Assembly (NCBI RefSeq): GCF_030816155.1
Contig: NZ_JAUSXR010000001.1
Span: 1,054,001-1,118,000 of the forward strand
Direction of reading: 5' to 3'
From: Arthrobacter woluwensis
Lineage (GTDB): Bacteria > Actinomycetota > Actinomycetes > Actinomycetales > Micrococcaceae
DNA length: 64,000 nt
The position numbers and the translations under genes were made by a program. The notes under the pieces are model-generated. The model was not told the DNA's origin. It made no database searches and saw only the letters and a program-made list of their open reading frames with translations. Positions 27,011 through 36,355 of the stretch are shown one piece after another (position 1 is the stretch's first letter; each line of letters begins with the position of its first letter).

Positions 27011-27919
27011 CTAAGCCGCCGGGTGTTCTCCGTCTTCGAAGATGCGCGAGGCCGGGCCCACGATCAGCGGGTCGGGGGCGGTGGCTAGTTCGGGGTCCTT
27101 GCCGTCGTAGTCGAACAGGTCGAGCACGTGGCGCATGGCCTCGAGGCGTGCGCGCTTCTTGTCGTTGCTCTTGACCACGGTCCACGGGGCATGAGCGGTG
27201 TCCGTCGCCAGGAACATCGTCTCCTTGGCCTCTGTGTAGGAATCCCACTTGTCGAGGGAGGCCAGGTCCATGGGGGAGAGCTTCCACTGACGCACCGGAT
27301 CGACCTGGCGGATGGTGAAGCGTGTCAACTGCTCCGAGCGGGAGACCGAGAACCAGAACTTCACGACGTCGATGCCGTCCTGGACCAGGAGTTCTTCGAA
27401 CAACGGCACCTGGCGCAGGAACACCTGGTACTGCTCGTCGGTACAGAATCCCATGACCCGCTCGACACCGGCCCGGTTGTACCAGGAGCGGTCGAAGAGG
27501 ACCATGTCGCCGGCCGCCGGCAGGTGCTTCACATAGCGCTGGAAATACCACTGGCTCTGCTCGGTGCTACTGGGTTTCTCCAGCGCCACCACCCGGGCGC
27601 CACGGGGGTTCAGATGCTCCGTGAAGCGCTTGATGGTGCCGCCCTTGCCCGCGGCGTCGCGGCCTTCGAACACCAGGAGCAGCCGGCGGCCGTTCCCCTT
27701 GACCCACTTCTGCAGCTTCAGGAGTTCGATCTGCAGGAGACGCTTCTCCATCTCGTACCGGGGCCGGTCCAGACGTTCGCTGTACGGATAGCCTTCCCGC
27801 CAGGTGTCGAGCGGCACGCCGTGGGCGTCCAGCAGGACGGGATCGTCGTCATCATCGTCCAGCACGGAGTAGCCGAGCGGCGGCTGGATCCCCGCGAGCG
27901 AGTGGTTCAGGATGCTCAT
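27011..27919 (-). CDS. ppk2: Polyphosphate kinase 2 family protein
   Basis: PPK2 enzymes transfer phosphate between polyphosphate and nucleotides. The 302-residue product has the Walker A loop FEGRDAAGKGGTIKR (near residues 85-100), Walker B LFDRSWYNRAG and lid PVRQWKLSPMD, in a single PPK2 domain. The N-terminus has an acidic run (DDDDDDP). A start at 27919 fits a leaderless TACGGT-N6-ATG signature. Whether it favours ADP, GDP or AMP cannot be told from motifs. It is divergent from the phosphopantetheinyl transferase. Confidence 0.92.
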   Translation of the reverse strand: MSILNHSLAGIQPPLGYSVLDDDDDDPVLLDAHGVPLDTWREGYPYSERLDRPRYEMEKRLLQIELLKLQKWVKGNGRRLLLVFEGRDAAGKGGTIKRFTEHLNPRGARVVALEKPSSTEQSQWYFQRYVKHLPAAGDMVLFDRSWYNRAGVERVMGFCTDEQYQVFLRQVPLFEELLVQDGIDVVKFWFSVSRSEQLTRFTIRQVDPVRQWKLSPMDLASLDKWDSYTEAKETMFLATDTAHAPWTVVKSNDKKRARLEAMRHVLDLFDYDGKDPELATAPDPLIVGPASRIFEDGEHPAA

Positions 27920-28000
27920 GGCGTCACCGTAGACGCGGCCGATGAACGGCGGTTGAACGGGATGCGGAGGCCGAGCCGCCGCACCGGGGACAATGGAACC

Positions 28001-28819
28001 ATGCGCGTTTTCACCTGGCTGGGCTCTCTCGATGATGCCGCGCGCGATGCCGGCCTTCCGCCCCTCGACGCCGCCGAACAGGAACGGGCGCGCGCCTTCA
28101 CCTCGGGCACCGCGCGAGCGCGCTTCGGCGCCTTGCGCCGGGTGCAGCGACAGCTCCTGGGGGACATCCTCGACGTCCACCCGGGACGACTGGTCAGTGC
28201 CTACGAATGCCCTGATTGCGGCCGGGGGGCGGGACACGGCAGGCCGGGATATGCGCTGACGGGAGTGGGCCCGGAAAACTCAAGCCCACAGATTTCAGTC
28301 CCACAGAACCCCCGCCCACAGAGCCTCCCCGGCGTGGCACTGTCCGCCAGCCGTGCTGGGGAGTGGGGCGCCGTCGTCGTCGTGACGGGAGCCGATCCCG
28401 ACTTCCGCATCGGTCTAGACCTGACCCTCGAACGGGAGATCTTCGACGGCTTCGACGACGTCGCCGTCAGCGGGCCGGAACGCGACTGGCTCCGGACACA
28501 GGAACCTGGAGCAAGGAACGCCGGCCGGGCCGCGCTGTGGGCCGCGAAAGAGGCCGTGGCCAAGCGCGACGGCCACGGCCTGAGAACGGATCCGTCTGGT
28601 ATCCCGGTCCTGGCCGCGCGCGGACACCGGCGAACGCCCGCGGGCGACGCGACGGCCTATGCGCCAGGAGTGGTATGGCTGGAGGCCCGTGCGGAGGGGC
28701 TGCCTCCGCACGTGCTCACGGCAGCGGTGCCGGCAGCGGCGGAAGGTGCTTTTCGTGCAGCCATGGCCGGAGTAGACCGGCCGCGTCGAGCCCCGGCGCC
28801 AGTGAATCCGCGAGGGTGA
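28001..28819 (+). CDS. 4'-phosphopantetheinyl transferase superfamily protein
   Basis: The 272-residue product opens with VFTWLGSLDD and has the Sfp-type pieces: RRVQRQLLGD, CPDCGRGAGHGRP, the metal-binding GLDLTLER (catalytic Asp of GxD) and the WAAKEAVAKRDGHGL (WxxKEA) motif. A Pro/Gln-rich insert (ENSSPQISVPQNPRPQ) splits the usual HGRP-LSxS region. These enzymes activate carrier domains with the CoA arm. The most obvious local client is the NRPS-like protein at 30114-34106, whose Ser573 needs this arm. Its last 104 nt overlap the convergent M1 gene. Confidence 0.84.
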   Translation: MRVFTWLGSLDDAARDAGLPPLDAAEQERARAFTSGTARARFGALRRVQRQLLGDILDVHPGRLVSAYECPDCGRGAGHGRPGYALTGVGPENSSPQISVPQNPRPQSLPGVALSASRAGEWGAVVVVTGADPDFRIGLDLTLEREIFDGFDDVAVSGPERDWLRTQEPGARNAGRAALWAAKEAVAKRDGHGLRTDPSGIPVLAARGHRRTPAGDATAYAPGVVWLEARAEGLPPHVLTAAVPAAAEGAFRAAMAGVDRPRRAPAPVNPRG

Positions 28820-30080
28820 AGAGTTCCTGCGGCGTGACCGCGGCGTGGCGGTGTTCGCGGGTCCACTCCCGCAGGAGGGTGAAGAACTGCTCGTCGCCCA
28901 TGGCGGTCCGCAGCACGTGGAGGGCCAGGGCGCCCCGCTTGTACACGCGGTCATCGAACATGTCCCGGGGGCCGGGATCGCCGATCACCAGGTCCTGGGC
29001 CTGATCCGCGAGTTTGCGCCAGGCCGCGAGCACCCGCAACTGGGTGCTGAGCGTCCCACTGGCCTCGCTCCACAGCCATTCGGCGTAACAGGCGAACCCT
29101 TCGTGCAGCCAGATGTCCTTCCAGCTGCCGACCGTCAGGGAGTTGCCGAACCACTGGTGGCTCAGTTCGTGAGCCACGAGGCGCTGAGCCTCCCACTCGG
29201 TGGCGAGGTGGTTGCGCCCGATGATCGACAAGGCCTGCGCCTCGAGCGGGATCTCGAGCTCGTCTTCCGTGACCACGACGCTGTATTCGCCGAAGGGGTA
29301 CGGGCCGAAGCGGTCCTCGAAGAGGTCCATCATCTCGCGCTGCCGGGCCAGCCCCGTCTCGGCCTGACCGCGGAGCGACGGCGGCACCGCGACGTGGATC
29401 GGGACCGCGCTCGCGGCGCCGTCGACATCGAACGTGGTGTACCGCCCGATCTGGAGTGTCGCCAGGTAGGTGGCCATCGGCTCCTTCTGCTCGAACACCC
29501 AGGTCTCGCGGCTGGACTTCCGGCGGTGCTCGACGAGGCGGCCGTTGCACACCACGCGGTAGCCGGCGTCGGTGGTCACTGTGAAGCGGTAGGAGGCCTT
29601 CTGGCTCGGGTGATCATTGCACGGGAACCACGACGGCGCGCCGTCCGGCTGTCCGGCGACCAGCACGCCGTCGCGCAGCTCCTCCCAGCCGACCTCACCC
29701 CAGGTGCCACGGCGCGGCCGCGGATTGCCCTCGTAGCGCACCTCCAGAAGGAAGTCCTCGCCCTTGGCGATGCTGTGCGGGGCGTTGACGACGAGCTTGT
29801 CCCCGCGCTGGGCGAACTTCGCCACGCGGGATCCGTTGAGCTGGATCTTGGTCGGCTTGAGACCAGCCAGATCCAGCGAGATCTGGGACAGCTTCGCATT
29901 CGCGCGCCCCCGGAGGATCGCCACACCCTGCAGCCGGTTGCTCGCCAGCCGGCAGTCGAGTTCCAGATCGTAGTGCCGGACGCTGTAGTCCGCGCTCCCG
30001 TGCCCGGGGGTGTACGGGTCCGGGATCGTGGAGGCCGGGTGCTTCTTGCCGTGGTGCTCAGACATGGGAGAGAGGGTCAT
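28716..30080 (-). CDS. M1 family zinc aminopeptidase
   Basis: The 454-residue product has the M1 beta-saddle N-terminal domain and a gluzincin domain with zinc motif HELSH (His304, His308) and the third ligand Glu327 in WLHEGF, the M1 spacing of 18 residues. It lacks the long C-terminal helical domains of PepN, so it is a short M1 enzyme. No signal peptide is visible. ATG 30065 (MSEHHGK) is an alternative start; neither has a good ribosome site. It lies 33 nt after the NRPS-like gene on the same strand. In epsilon-poly-lysine producers a poly-lysine-degrading M1-type aminopeptidase sits beside pls (from memory), so a matching job is plausible. Confidence 0.88.
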   Translation of the reverse strand: MTLSPMSEHHGKKHPASTIPDPYTPGHGSADYSVRHYDLELDCRLASNRLQGVAILRGRANAKLSQISLDLAGLKPTKIQLNGSRVAKFAQRGDKLVVNAPHSIAKGEDFLLEVRYEGNPRPRRGTWGEVGWEELRDGVLVAGQPDGAPSWFPCNDHPSQKASYRFTVTTDAGYRVVCNGRLVEHRRKSSRETWVFEQKEPMATYLATLQIGRYTTFDVDGAASAVPIHVAVPPSLRGQAETGLARQREMMDLFEDRFGPYPFGEYSVVVTEDELEIPLEAQALSIIGRNHLATEWEAQRLVAHELSHQWFGNSLTVGSWKDIWLHEGFACYAEWLWSEASGTLSTQLRVLAAWRKLADQAQDLVIGDPGPRDMFDDRVYKRGALALHVLRTAMGDEQFFTLLREWTREHRHAAVTPQELFTLADSLAPGLDAAGLLRPWLHEKHLPPLPAPLP

Positions 30081-30113
30081 CCAGGGTCGGGGACGGGGAC
30101 GGTGCGGGGGCTG

Positions 30114-33100
30114 CTACGGTCCGCGCCAGGGGCTGACCGGATTGCCCATCCAGTAACTCCCGGCCGGGACCGCTTCACCCCGCATCACGAGGGACGCGGG
30201 ACCGACCGTGGCCCCGCTGCCCAGGGATGCCTGGGGCAGGATCACGCCGTGCGGCCCCATGGTGGAACCAGCCTCCAACGTTACGGTATCGATCGCCATG
30301 ATGCGGTCGTGGAAGAGGTGAGTCTGCACCACGCAGCCGCGGTTCACGGTGGAACCGTCGCCCAGGGTCACCAGGTCCGCCTCCGGCAGCCAGTAGCTCT
30401 CGCACCAGACGCCGTGACCGATCTTCGCGCCGAGCGCCCGGAGCCACCAGACCAGGGCGGGAGTGCCCGCTGCGGCCCGTGCGAACCAGGGTGCGGCGGC
30501 CATCTCGATGAAGGTGTCCACCACTTCGTTCCGCCAGATGAAGGAACTCCAGAGCGGGTGCTCGCCTTCGCGGATCCGCCCCACCAGGACCCATTTGGCG
30601 ACGACGGCGCTCGCGGCCGCGACCGCTCCGGCCAGCAGGACCACGAGACCGCCGAGCAGCGCGGCCAGCCAGTAGCCGGTGCCGCGGGCGATGGCGTCGA
30701 GAAGGACCATGACGCCCACCGCCAGGTAGCCCGTCAGCAGGACCGGGAAGACGCGGCACAGCTCCCAGAGGGCGCGTGCCACCTTGAGACGGGTGGGCGG
30801 TTCGAAGGTGCGGCTCGCGTCGGTGCTCTGTGCCACGCGCCGCAGCCGGACCGGGGGACTGCCGAGCCAGGAGCTGCCCGACTTGGCCTTGCGCGGTGTG
30901 GCGGAGAGGACCGCCACGAGGGAGTTCTTCGGCACACTGCGGCCGGCCGCCGTCATCCCGGAGTTGCCGAGGAAGGCTCGCTTGCCCACCTTGGCCGGGG
31001 CGACTTTGAGCCAGCCGCCGCCCAGCTCGTAGGAGGCGACCATCGTGTCGTCGGCCAGGAACGCGCCGTCGCCCACGGTGGTCATGCTCGGCACCAGCAG
31101 GACGGTGGAGGCCTCCACGTTCTTGCCGATCGTGGCGCCCAGCAGCCGGAGCCAGATCGGGGTGAAGAGGCTGGCGTAGATCGGGAATAGGAGGTCGCGG
31201 GCCATGTCCAGAACACGCTCCGTGGCCCAGACCTGCCAGCCGACCCGGCTGCGCACGCGGTGATGCCCTTCCACGAGGCCGATCGCCAGCGCCCGCGTCG
31301 TCCCGAGGATCAGGAGCGCGTTGCAGAGGAACCAGACCACGGAGGCCAGCGGCACGGACCAGGCGAGTGCGCCGAGGGACTCGGAGAGCGATGCCGCGCC
31401 GTGCAGGGCGCCCACGACCACGAGCCCGGCCACCGCGGCCGAGATGAACGGGATGCACGCCAGGAGCCCGGAGGCCGCGGCGAAGGCGGTGAACCAGCTG
31501 AACTCCCGGACGCCCTCACTGACGCCACCGTACTCGGGCCAGGCCGGCTTGGCCTTGCCGGTCCGGCCGGCCGGGGATCCGGCCACGGTGGTGCCCGCCT
31601 TGACCTTGCCGGTCACGGCGGAGCCTGGCTCGACGATCGCGTCGGCGCCCACCTTCGCGCCGGGCATGAGCGTGCTGCGCGCGCCGATGGTGGCGCCGGG
31701 ACCGATCGAGACGGAGCCGATGTGGACCTTATCGCCGTCGACCCACCAGCCGGAGAGGTCCACCTCGGGCTCGACGTTCGCGCCGCGGCCGACGGTCAGC
31801 AGACCGGTGACGGGCGGCACGGAGTGGAGGATCACGTCGCGGCCCAGCTTGGCGCCCAGGGCACGGGCGTAGTACGGGACCCACGGAGCGCTGGCCAGGC
31901 TGACCGCGCTCGCGGCGTCCTGGATCTGCTCCGCGAGCCAGAGCTTGAGGTGTACGCGGCCGGAGCGGGGGTATACGCCCGGGGTGACCCCTCGCAGGAG
32001 CACCCGCGCGGCCACCACGGCGATGCCCATCCGGCCCAGGGGGCTGACGAAGACGGCCCAGGACAGCAGGACCCACCACCAGGAGACGGTGGGCGCCGCG
32101 TGGAGGACGCGCCAGGCGGAGAGCAAATTGTTGACGGCCATGAGGTACGTCAGCCAGCGCATGCCCACCAGGATGAACAGTGGCACGCCCATGAGGGTCT
32201 GGAACACCTGGGTCTTCCGGGCGGTCCGGCGGACCACACGCTCCTTCGCCACGACGGCCTCGCCGTCCGGGACGGAGGCGCGGCAGGCTTCGACGAGGGC
32301 TCCGACGCGGGGGTTGGCGTAGATGTCGGCCACGGTGACGGTCGGGTAGCGGCGGCGCAGGGCGGAGACCAGCTGCGCGGCGGCGAGGGAACCGCCGCCG
32401 TGGGCGAAGAAGTCGGCGTCGAGGCTCGTGGCCTGGGCGCCCAGCACGGCGCTCCAGGTGTCCACGATCCACTGGGCATCGTCGGGAAGATTCAGTGGGG
32501 CGGCGTCCGCGGCGTCGGCAGAGCCTCCGGCCAGCGGCCACGGCAGGGCCTTGCGGTCCACCTTGCCGCTCGTCTTGGTCGGCAGACTGTCGGTGGTGGT
32601 CAGGAGGGGGATGAGCGGAGCGGGCAGGGACTCGCCCAGAATCTCCCGCAGCCCGCCCAGGTCCGGCTCGGCGTCCCCGGCCGGCACGAGGTAGCCGACC
32701 AGGACCTGGTTCCCGGCCGCCGTCGTCTGCACGGCCGCCGCGGCGCCGGCGATGCCCGGAAGCGCCTGGAGGGCCGCGTCGACCTCGCCGAGTTCGATAC
32801 GGCGTCCGCCGAGCTTGACCTGTTCGTCCGCACGGCCCTGGAAGATGAGGCCCGCGGCCTCGTAGCGGACCAGGTCGCCGGAGCGGTAGGCGCGTTCCCA
32901 GCCGAGGCTGGGCATCGGCGCGTACTTCTCCGCGTCCTTCGCGGGATCCAGGTAACGCGCCAGGCCGACACCGCCGATGATCAGCTCGCCGATCTCGCCT
33001 TCCGTCACCGGCACGCCCTCGGCGTCGACGACGGCGAGGTCCCAGCCGTCCAGCGGCAGGCCGATGCGCACGGGGCCGGGTCCGCCGAGGGGAGCGGCGC

Positions 33101-34106
33101 AGGCCACGACCGTGGCCTCCGTGGGCCCGTACGTGTTCCAGACCTCGCGCTCGTCCACGGCGAGGCGCTCGGCCAGCTCGGGCGGGCACGCTTCGCCGCC
33201 GAAGATCAGCAGGCGCACGTTCTCCAGCGCTTCGGCGGGCCAGAGCGCGGCGAGCGTCGGGACGGTGGAGACAACGGTGATGCCGTGGTTGATGAGCCAC
33301 GGCCCGAGGTCCATGCCGGTGCGGACCAGGGCGCGCGGTGCGGGGACGAGGCAGGCGCCGTGCCGCCAGGCGAGCCACATCTCCTCGCAAGAGGCGTCGA
33401 AGGCGACCGAGAGCCCAGCGAGCACGCGGTCGTCGGTGCCGATGGGCTCACCCTGGAGGAAGAGCCGCGCCTCGGCGTCCACGAACGCGGCCGAATTGCG
33501 GTGCCGCACGGCGACGCCCTTCGGAGTTCCGGTGGAGCCGGAGGTGAAGATGACCCAGGAATCGTCCTCGGGCAACGGCATGCGGGGAGCCGGGAAGGGC
33601 TTGGGGCGCTTCTTGTCCACCACGATTTCGCCCTTGGCTTTGAGGATGCCGGCCACCTTGGCTTCGCTGAACACGAGGCGGGCGCGTTCGTCCGGGTCGT
33701 CGGCGTCCACCGGCACGTAGGCGGCGCCCAACAGGAGGATGGCCAGGATGGCGATGTAGAGCTCATTGGTGCCGGAGGGGATCCGGATGCCGATCTTGTC
33801 CCCGGCGCCGAGCCCGGCCCGGTGGAGCTTGCGGGCGTAGCCACGCACCTCGTCGGCCAGCTCGGCGTAACTGAGCGACTTCTTCCCGTCATCCAGAGCC
33901 GAGGCCTCGGGGTTCGCCTCGACCGTGGCGAGGAAGATGTCCACCAGGGTGCGCTCCGGGGGCGCGAGAACGCCGCCCGGCATCTGAGGTTCGTGGACGG
34001 TCCCCGTGGACGACGGCGCGCCGCCGGCCTTCACCGCGGGCTCGGGGCCGGGGGCCTCCGGAGCGGGGGAAGGGTCATGCGGGGAGGATTCGGGATGCTC
34101 GGTCAC
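30114..34106 (-). CDS. Pls/PosA-type single-module NRPS (A-T-membrane-LbH x3)
   Basis: The 1330-residue product has an adenylation domain at ~50-540, with A3 FTSGSTGTPKG (near 186), A5 NTYGPTEATV, A7 YRSGDLV and A10 KTSGKVDRK. A carrier domain follows, with Ser573 in GGGSLAA. Three pairs of membrane segments (~634-714, 865-949, 1112-1179) alternate with three left-handed beta-helix domains (~765-840, 975-1067, 1202-1330). This is the layout and length of epsilon-poly-lysine synthetase Pls (about 1319 residues). Hand alignment to GrsA gives the pocket code DAESIGTVVK; Glu at 239 suggests a basic substrate such as Lys, Orn or Dab. The GTG start (34106) follows AAAGGA. Confidence 0.9.
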   Translation of the reverse strand: MTEHPESSPHDPSPAPEAPGPEPAVKAGGAPSSTGTVHEPQMPGGVLAPPERTLVDIFLATVEANPEASALDDGKKSLSYAELADEVRGYARKLHRAGLGAGDKIGIRIPSGTNELYIAILAILLLGAAYVPVDADDPDERARLVFSEAKVAGILKAKGEIVVDKKRPKPFPAPRMPLPEDDSWVIFTSGSTGTPKGVAVRHRNSAAFVDAEARLFLQGEPIGTDDRVLAGLSVAFDASCEEMWLAWRHGACLVPAPRALVRTGMDLGPWLINHGITVVSTVPTLAALWPAEALENVRLLIFGGEACPPELAERLAVDEREVWNTYGPTEATVVACAAPLGGPGPVRIGLPLDGWDLAVVDAEGVPVTEGEIGELIIGGVGLARYLDPAKDAEKYAPMPSLGWERAYRSGDLVRYEAAGLIFQGRADEQVKLGGRRIELGEVDAALQALPGIAGAAAAVQTTAAGNQVLVGYLVPAGDAEPDLGGLREILGESLPAPLIPLLTTTDSLPTKTSGKVDRKALPWPLAGGSADAADAAPLNLPDDAQWIVDTWSAVLGAQATSLDADFFAHGGGSLAAAQLVSALRRRYPTVTVADIYANPRVGALVEACRASVPDGEAVVAKERVVRRTARKTQVFQTLMGVPLFILVGMRWLTYLMAVNNLLSAWRVLHAAPTVSWWWVLLSWAVFVSPLGRMGIAVVAARVLLRGVTPGVYPRSGRVHLKLWLAEQIQDAASAVSLASAPWVPYYARALGAKLGRDVILHSVPPVTGLLTVGRGANVEPEVDLSGWWVDGDKVHIGSVSIGPGATIGARSTLMPGAKVGADAIVEPGSAVTGKVKAGTTVAGSPAGRTGKAKPAWPEYGGVSEGVREFSWFTAFAAASGLLACIPFISAAVAGLVVVGALHGAASLSESLGALAWSVPLASVVWFLCNALLILGTTRALAIGLVEGHHRVRSRVGWQVWATERVLDMARDLLFPIYASLFTPIWLRLLGATIGKNVEASTVLLVPSMTTVGDGAFLADDTMVASYELGGGWLKVAPAKVGKRAFLGNSGMTAAGRSVPKNSLVAVLSATPRKAKSGSSWLGSPPVRLRRVAQSTDASRTFEPPTRLKVARALWELCRVFPVLLTGYLAVGVMVLLDAIARGTGYWLAALLGGLVVLLAGAVAAASAVVAKWVLVGRIREGEHPLWSSFIWRNEVVDTFIEMAAAPWFARAAAGTPALVWWLRALGAKIGHGVWCESYWLPEADLVTLGDGSTVNRGCVVQTHLFHDRIMAIDTVTLEAGSTMGPHGVILPQASLGSGATVGPASLVMRGEAVPAGSYWMGNPVSPWRGP

Positions 34107-34214
34107 GCCAGCATCCTTTCTGTCGTGAGTGAACCACTGATGAAGTTCCGCTGAAGGCCCCGGTGTCCGGTCCGCGGGAGACCGTATCCTGGCCCATCGT
34201 GGGCCGCGGACGTG

Positions 34215-35186
34215 TCAGTCGCCATCGGGGATCAGCAGCACCTTGCCCGTGGTCCGCCGCGCGGCGAGGTCACGGTGGGCGTCGGCGGCGCGGGAGAGCG
34301 GGTACCGGGCGCCGATGCGCACCGACAGGCCGCCGTCGGCCGCCGCGCCGAACACCTCGCCCGAGCGCCAGCGCCGTTCTTCGGCGTCCTGGAGGTGGTG
34401 TCCGAGCGTCGGCCGGGTGAGGAACAGGGAGCCGCCCTGGTTGAGCCGCTGGGGATCGACGGGCGGGACCGGCCCGGAGGCCGCGCCGAAGAGCACGAGC
34501 GTTCCGCGGACACGGAGGCTCTGCAAGGAGGAGTCGAAGGTGTCCTTGCCGACGCCGTCGTACACCACGTCCACGCCGCGGCCGTCCGTGAACTGCCGCG
34601 CCTGGGTGGCGAAGTCCGAGTAGTCGACCACCAGATCGGCGCCCGCGAGGCGCGCGAGGTCGGCCTTCTCCGGCGTGGACACCGTGGTGATGACCCGTGC
34701 GCCGCGGGCCTTGAGAAGCTGGATGAGGAGCAGCCCCACGCCGCCGGCCCCGGCGTGCACCAGGGCGGTGGTGCCCTCGCCGGCCGGGAAGCTGGAGGTC
34801 GCCAGGTAGTGGGCGGTCATGCCCTGCAGAGGAAGCGCCGCCGCGGTCTCGAGGTCCAGGCCGTCGGGGACGGGCAGGGCCTTGTCCGCGTCGACGATCG
34901 CGTACTCCGCGTAGCATTCGGCGGCCTCGGCGGTGGCGATCCGGTCGCCGACCGCGAAGCCGGTCACTCCCTCACCCACGGCGTCGACCACTCCGGACGC
35001 CTCCGCCCCGGGGGTCCAGGGGAACGGCAGGGGATAGATGCCCTCCCGCTGGTAGGTCTCGATGAAGTTGACCCCGGTGGCGGCCACGCGGAAGCGGAGC
35101 CGGCCGGGTCCGGGCTGGGGGACGTCCGTCTCGGTGTACTCGAGCACCTCTGGTCCGCCGGTCTCCCGGGCGATGATGGCGTGCAT
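34215..35186 (-). CDS. Quinone oxidoreductase, zinc-free MDR family
   Basis: The 323-residue product has the GroES-like N-terminal half (GVNFIETYQREGIYP) and a Rossmann domain with VHAGAGGVGLLLIQLLKA. It lacks the structural-zinc cysteine cluster, as in NADPH:quinone reductase QOR of E. coli. It probably reduces quinones or alkenals with NADPH in the cytosol. GGGAGG lies upstream of the ATG. The gene is divergent from argC and unrelated to it by function. Confidence 0.9.
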   Translation of the reverse strand: MHAIIARETGGPEVLEYTETDVPQPGPGRLRFRVAATGVNFIETYQREGIYPLPFPWTPGAEASGVVDAVGEGVTGFAVGDRIATAEAAECYAEYAIVDADKALPVPDGLDLETAAALPLQGMTAHYLATSSFPAGEGTTALVHAGAGGVGLLLIQLLKARGARVITTVSTPEKADLARLAGADLVVDYSDFATQARQFTDGRGVDVVYDGVGKDTFDSSLQSLRVRGTLVLFGAASGPVPPVDPQRLNQGGSLFLTRPTLGHHLQDAEERRWRSGEVFGAAADGGLSVRIGARYPLSRAADAHRDLAARRTTGKVLLIPDGD

Positions 35187-35267
35187 GGTGTGTGCCTCCC
35201 GTGTCCCTCTCGATTACCGTCAGGGACATCTTATGCAGTGGCTCCGGAGCGGTCACCGCGCCATGCC

Positions 35268-35305
35268 GATGCATAAATATTTACAACAATGCATATTCTT
35301 GCTTC
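35268..35305. promoter_or_regulatory. ArgR operator region before argC
   Basis: Two AT-rich boxes in a GC-rich context, ATGCATAAATATTTACAA (35269-35286) and AATGCATATTCTTGCTT just after it, resemble tandem ARG boxes centred about 20 nt apart. ArgR, encoded in the same operon, would bind here when arginine is high. Confidence 0.72.
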
Positions 35306-35323
35306 GAGGTGTAGAGTGTGCGC

Positions 35324-36355
35324 ATGAGCATATCCGTCGCCGTTTCCGGAGCCAGTGGTTACGCAGGGGGAGAGGTGCTGCGCCTGCTCGCCACCCACCC
35401 CGGAGTGACCATCGGCGCCATCACCGCCCACAGCAACGCCGGGGCCCGCCTGGGCAGCGTTCAGCCGCAGCTTCACACCCTCGGTGACCGCATCCTGGAA
35501 GAGACCAGCGTGGAGAATCTGGCCGGGCATGACGTGGTGTTCCTGGCACTGCCGCACGGCGCGTCCGCCGAGATCGCCGCGCAGCTGCCCGAAGGCACCC
35601 TGGTGATCGACGCCGGCGCGGACCACCGTCTCGAGGACGCCGCGGCGTGGGAGAAGTTCTACGGCTCGCCGCACGCGGGCACGTGGCCGTACGGCCTGCC
35701 CGAGCTCCCCGGCCAGCGGGAGAAGCTCCGCGGCAGCAAGCGCGTCGCCGTGCCGGGCTGCTACCCGACGTCGGCCCTCCTCGCGCTCACCCCGGGCTTC
35801 GCGGCCGGCCTCCTCGAACCGCAGGACGTGGTGATCGTCTCCGCCTCCGGCACGTCCGGCGCCGGGAAGGCCGCCAAGGTCAACCTGCTCGGCTCGGAGG
35901 TCATGGGCTCCATGTCGCCGTACGGCGTGGGCGGTGGGCACCGCCACACCCCGGAGATCGAACAGGGACTCGGCAACGCTGCGGGCGAGCCCGTCACGGT
36001 CTCCTTCACCCCGACGCTCGCCCCCATGAGCCGCGGCATCCTGACCACCGCGACGGCGCGGGTGAAGCCGGGCGTCGGCGCGGAGGAGCTGCGCGCGGCC
36101 TGGCAGGACGCCTACGAGAACGAGACGTTCGTGCACCTCCTGCCCGAAGGCCAGTGGCCGACCACCAAGTCCGTGCAGGGTTCCAACCACGCCGTCCTCC
36201 AGCTGGCGTACGACGCGCACACGGGAAGGGTGATTGTCAGTGCGGCAATCGATAACCTGACCAAGGGCACCGCAGGCGGTGCCGTGCAGTCCATGAACAT
36301 CGCCCTGGGTCTCGACGAATCCCTGGGTCTCGCCCAGCTAGGAGTCGCCCCGTGA
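35324..36355 (+). CDS. argC: N-acetyl-gamma-glutamyl-phosphate reductase ArgC
   Basis: The NADPH-dependent third step of ornithine synthesis. The 343-residue product opens [20 protein letters not shown] (Rossmann) and has the catalytic Cys146 in VPGCYPTS, with HRHTPEIEQ further on. I use ATG 35324; an in-frame GTG lies 6 nt upstream. Its stop overlaps the argJ GTG start by 4 nt. It is first gene of the arg operon. Confidence 0.95.
   Translation: MSISVAVSGASGYAGGEVLRLLATHPGVTIGAITAHSNAGARLGSVQPQLHTLGDRILEETSVENLAGHDVVFLALPHGASAEIAAQLPEGTLVIDAGADHRLEDAAAWEKFYGSPHAGTWPYGLPELPGQREKLRGSKRVAVPGCYPTSALLALTPGFAAGLLEPQDVVIVSASGTSGAGKAAKVNLLGSEVMGSMSPYGVGGGHRHTPEIEQGLGNAAGEPVTVSFTPTLAPMSRGILTTATARVKPGVGAEELRAAWQDAYENETFVHLLPEGQWPTTKSVQGSNHAVLQLAYDAHTGRVIVSAAIDNLTKGTAGGAVQSMNIALGLDESLGLAQLGVAP

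Noticed and set aside
31260..34154. 964-residue open frame on the plus strand
   Set aside because: It is antisense to the Pls-like synthetase, which has full domain motifs. Such long shadows are common in high-GC DNA.
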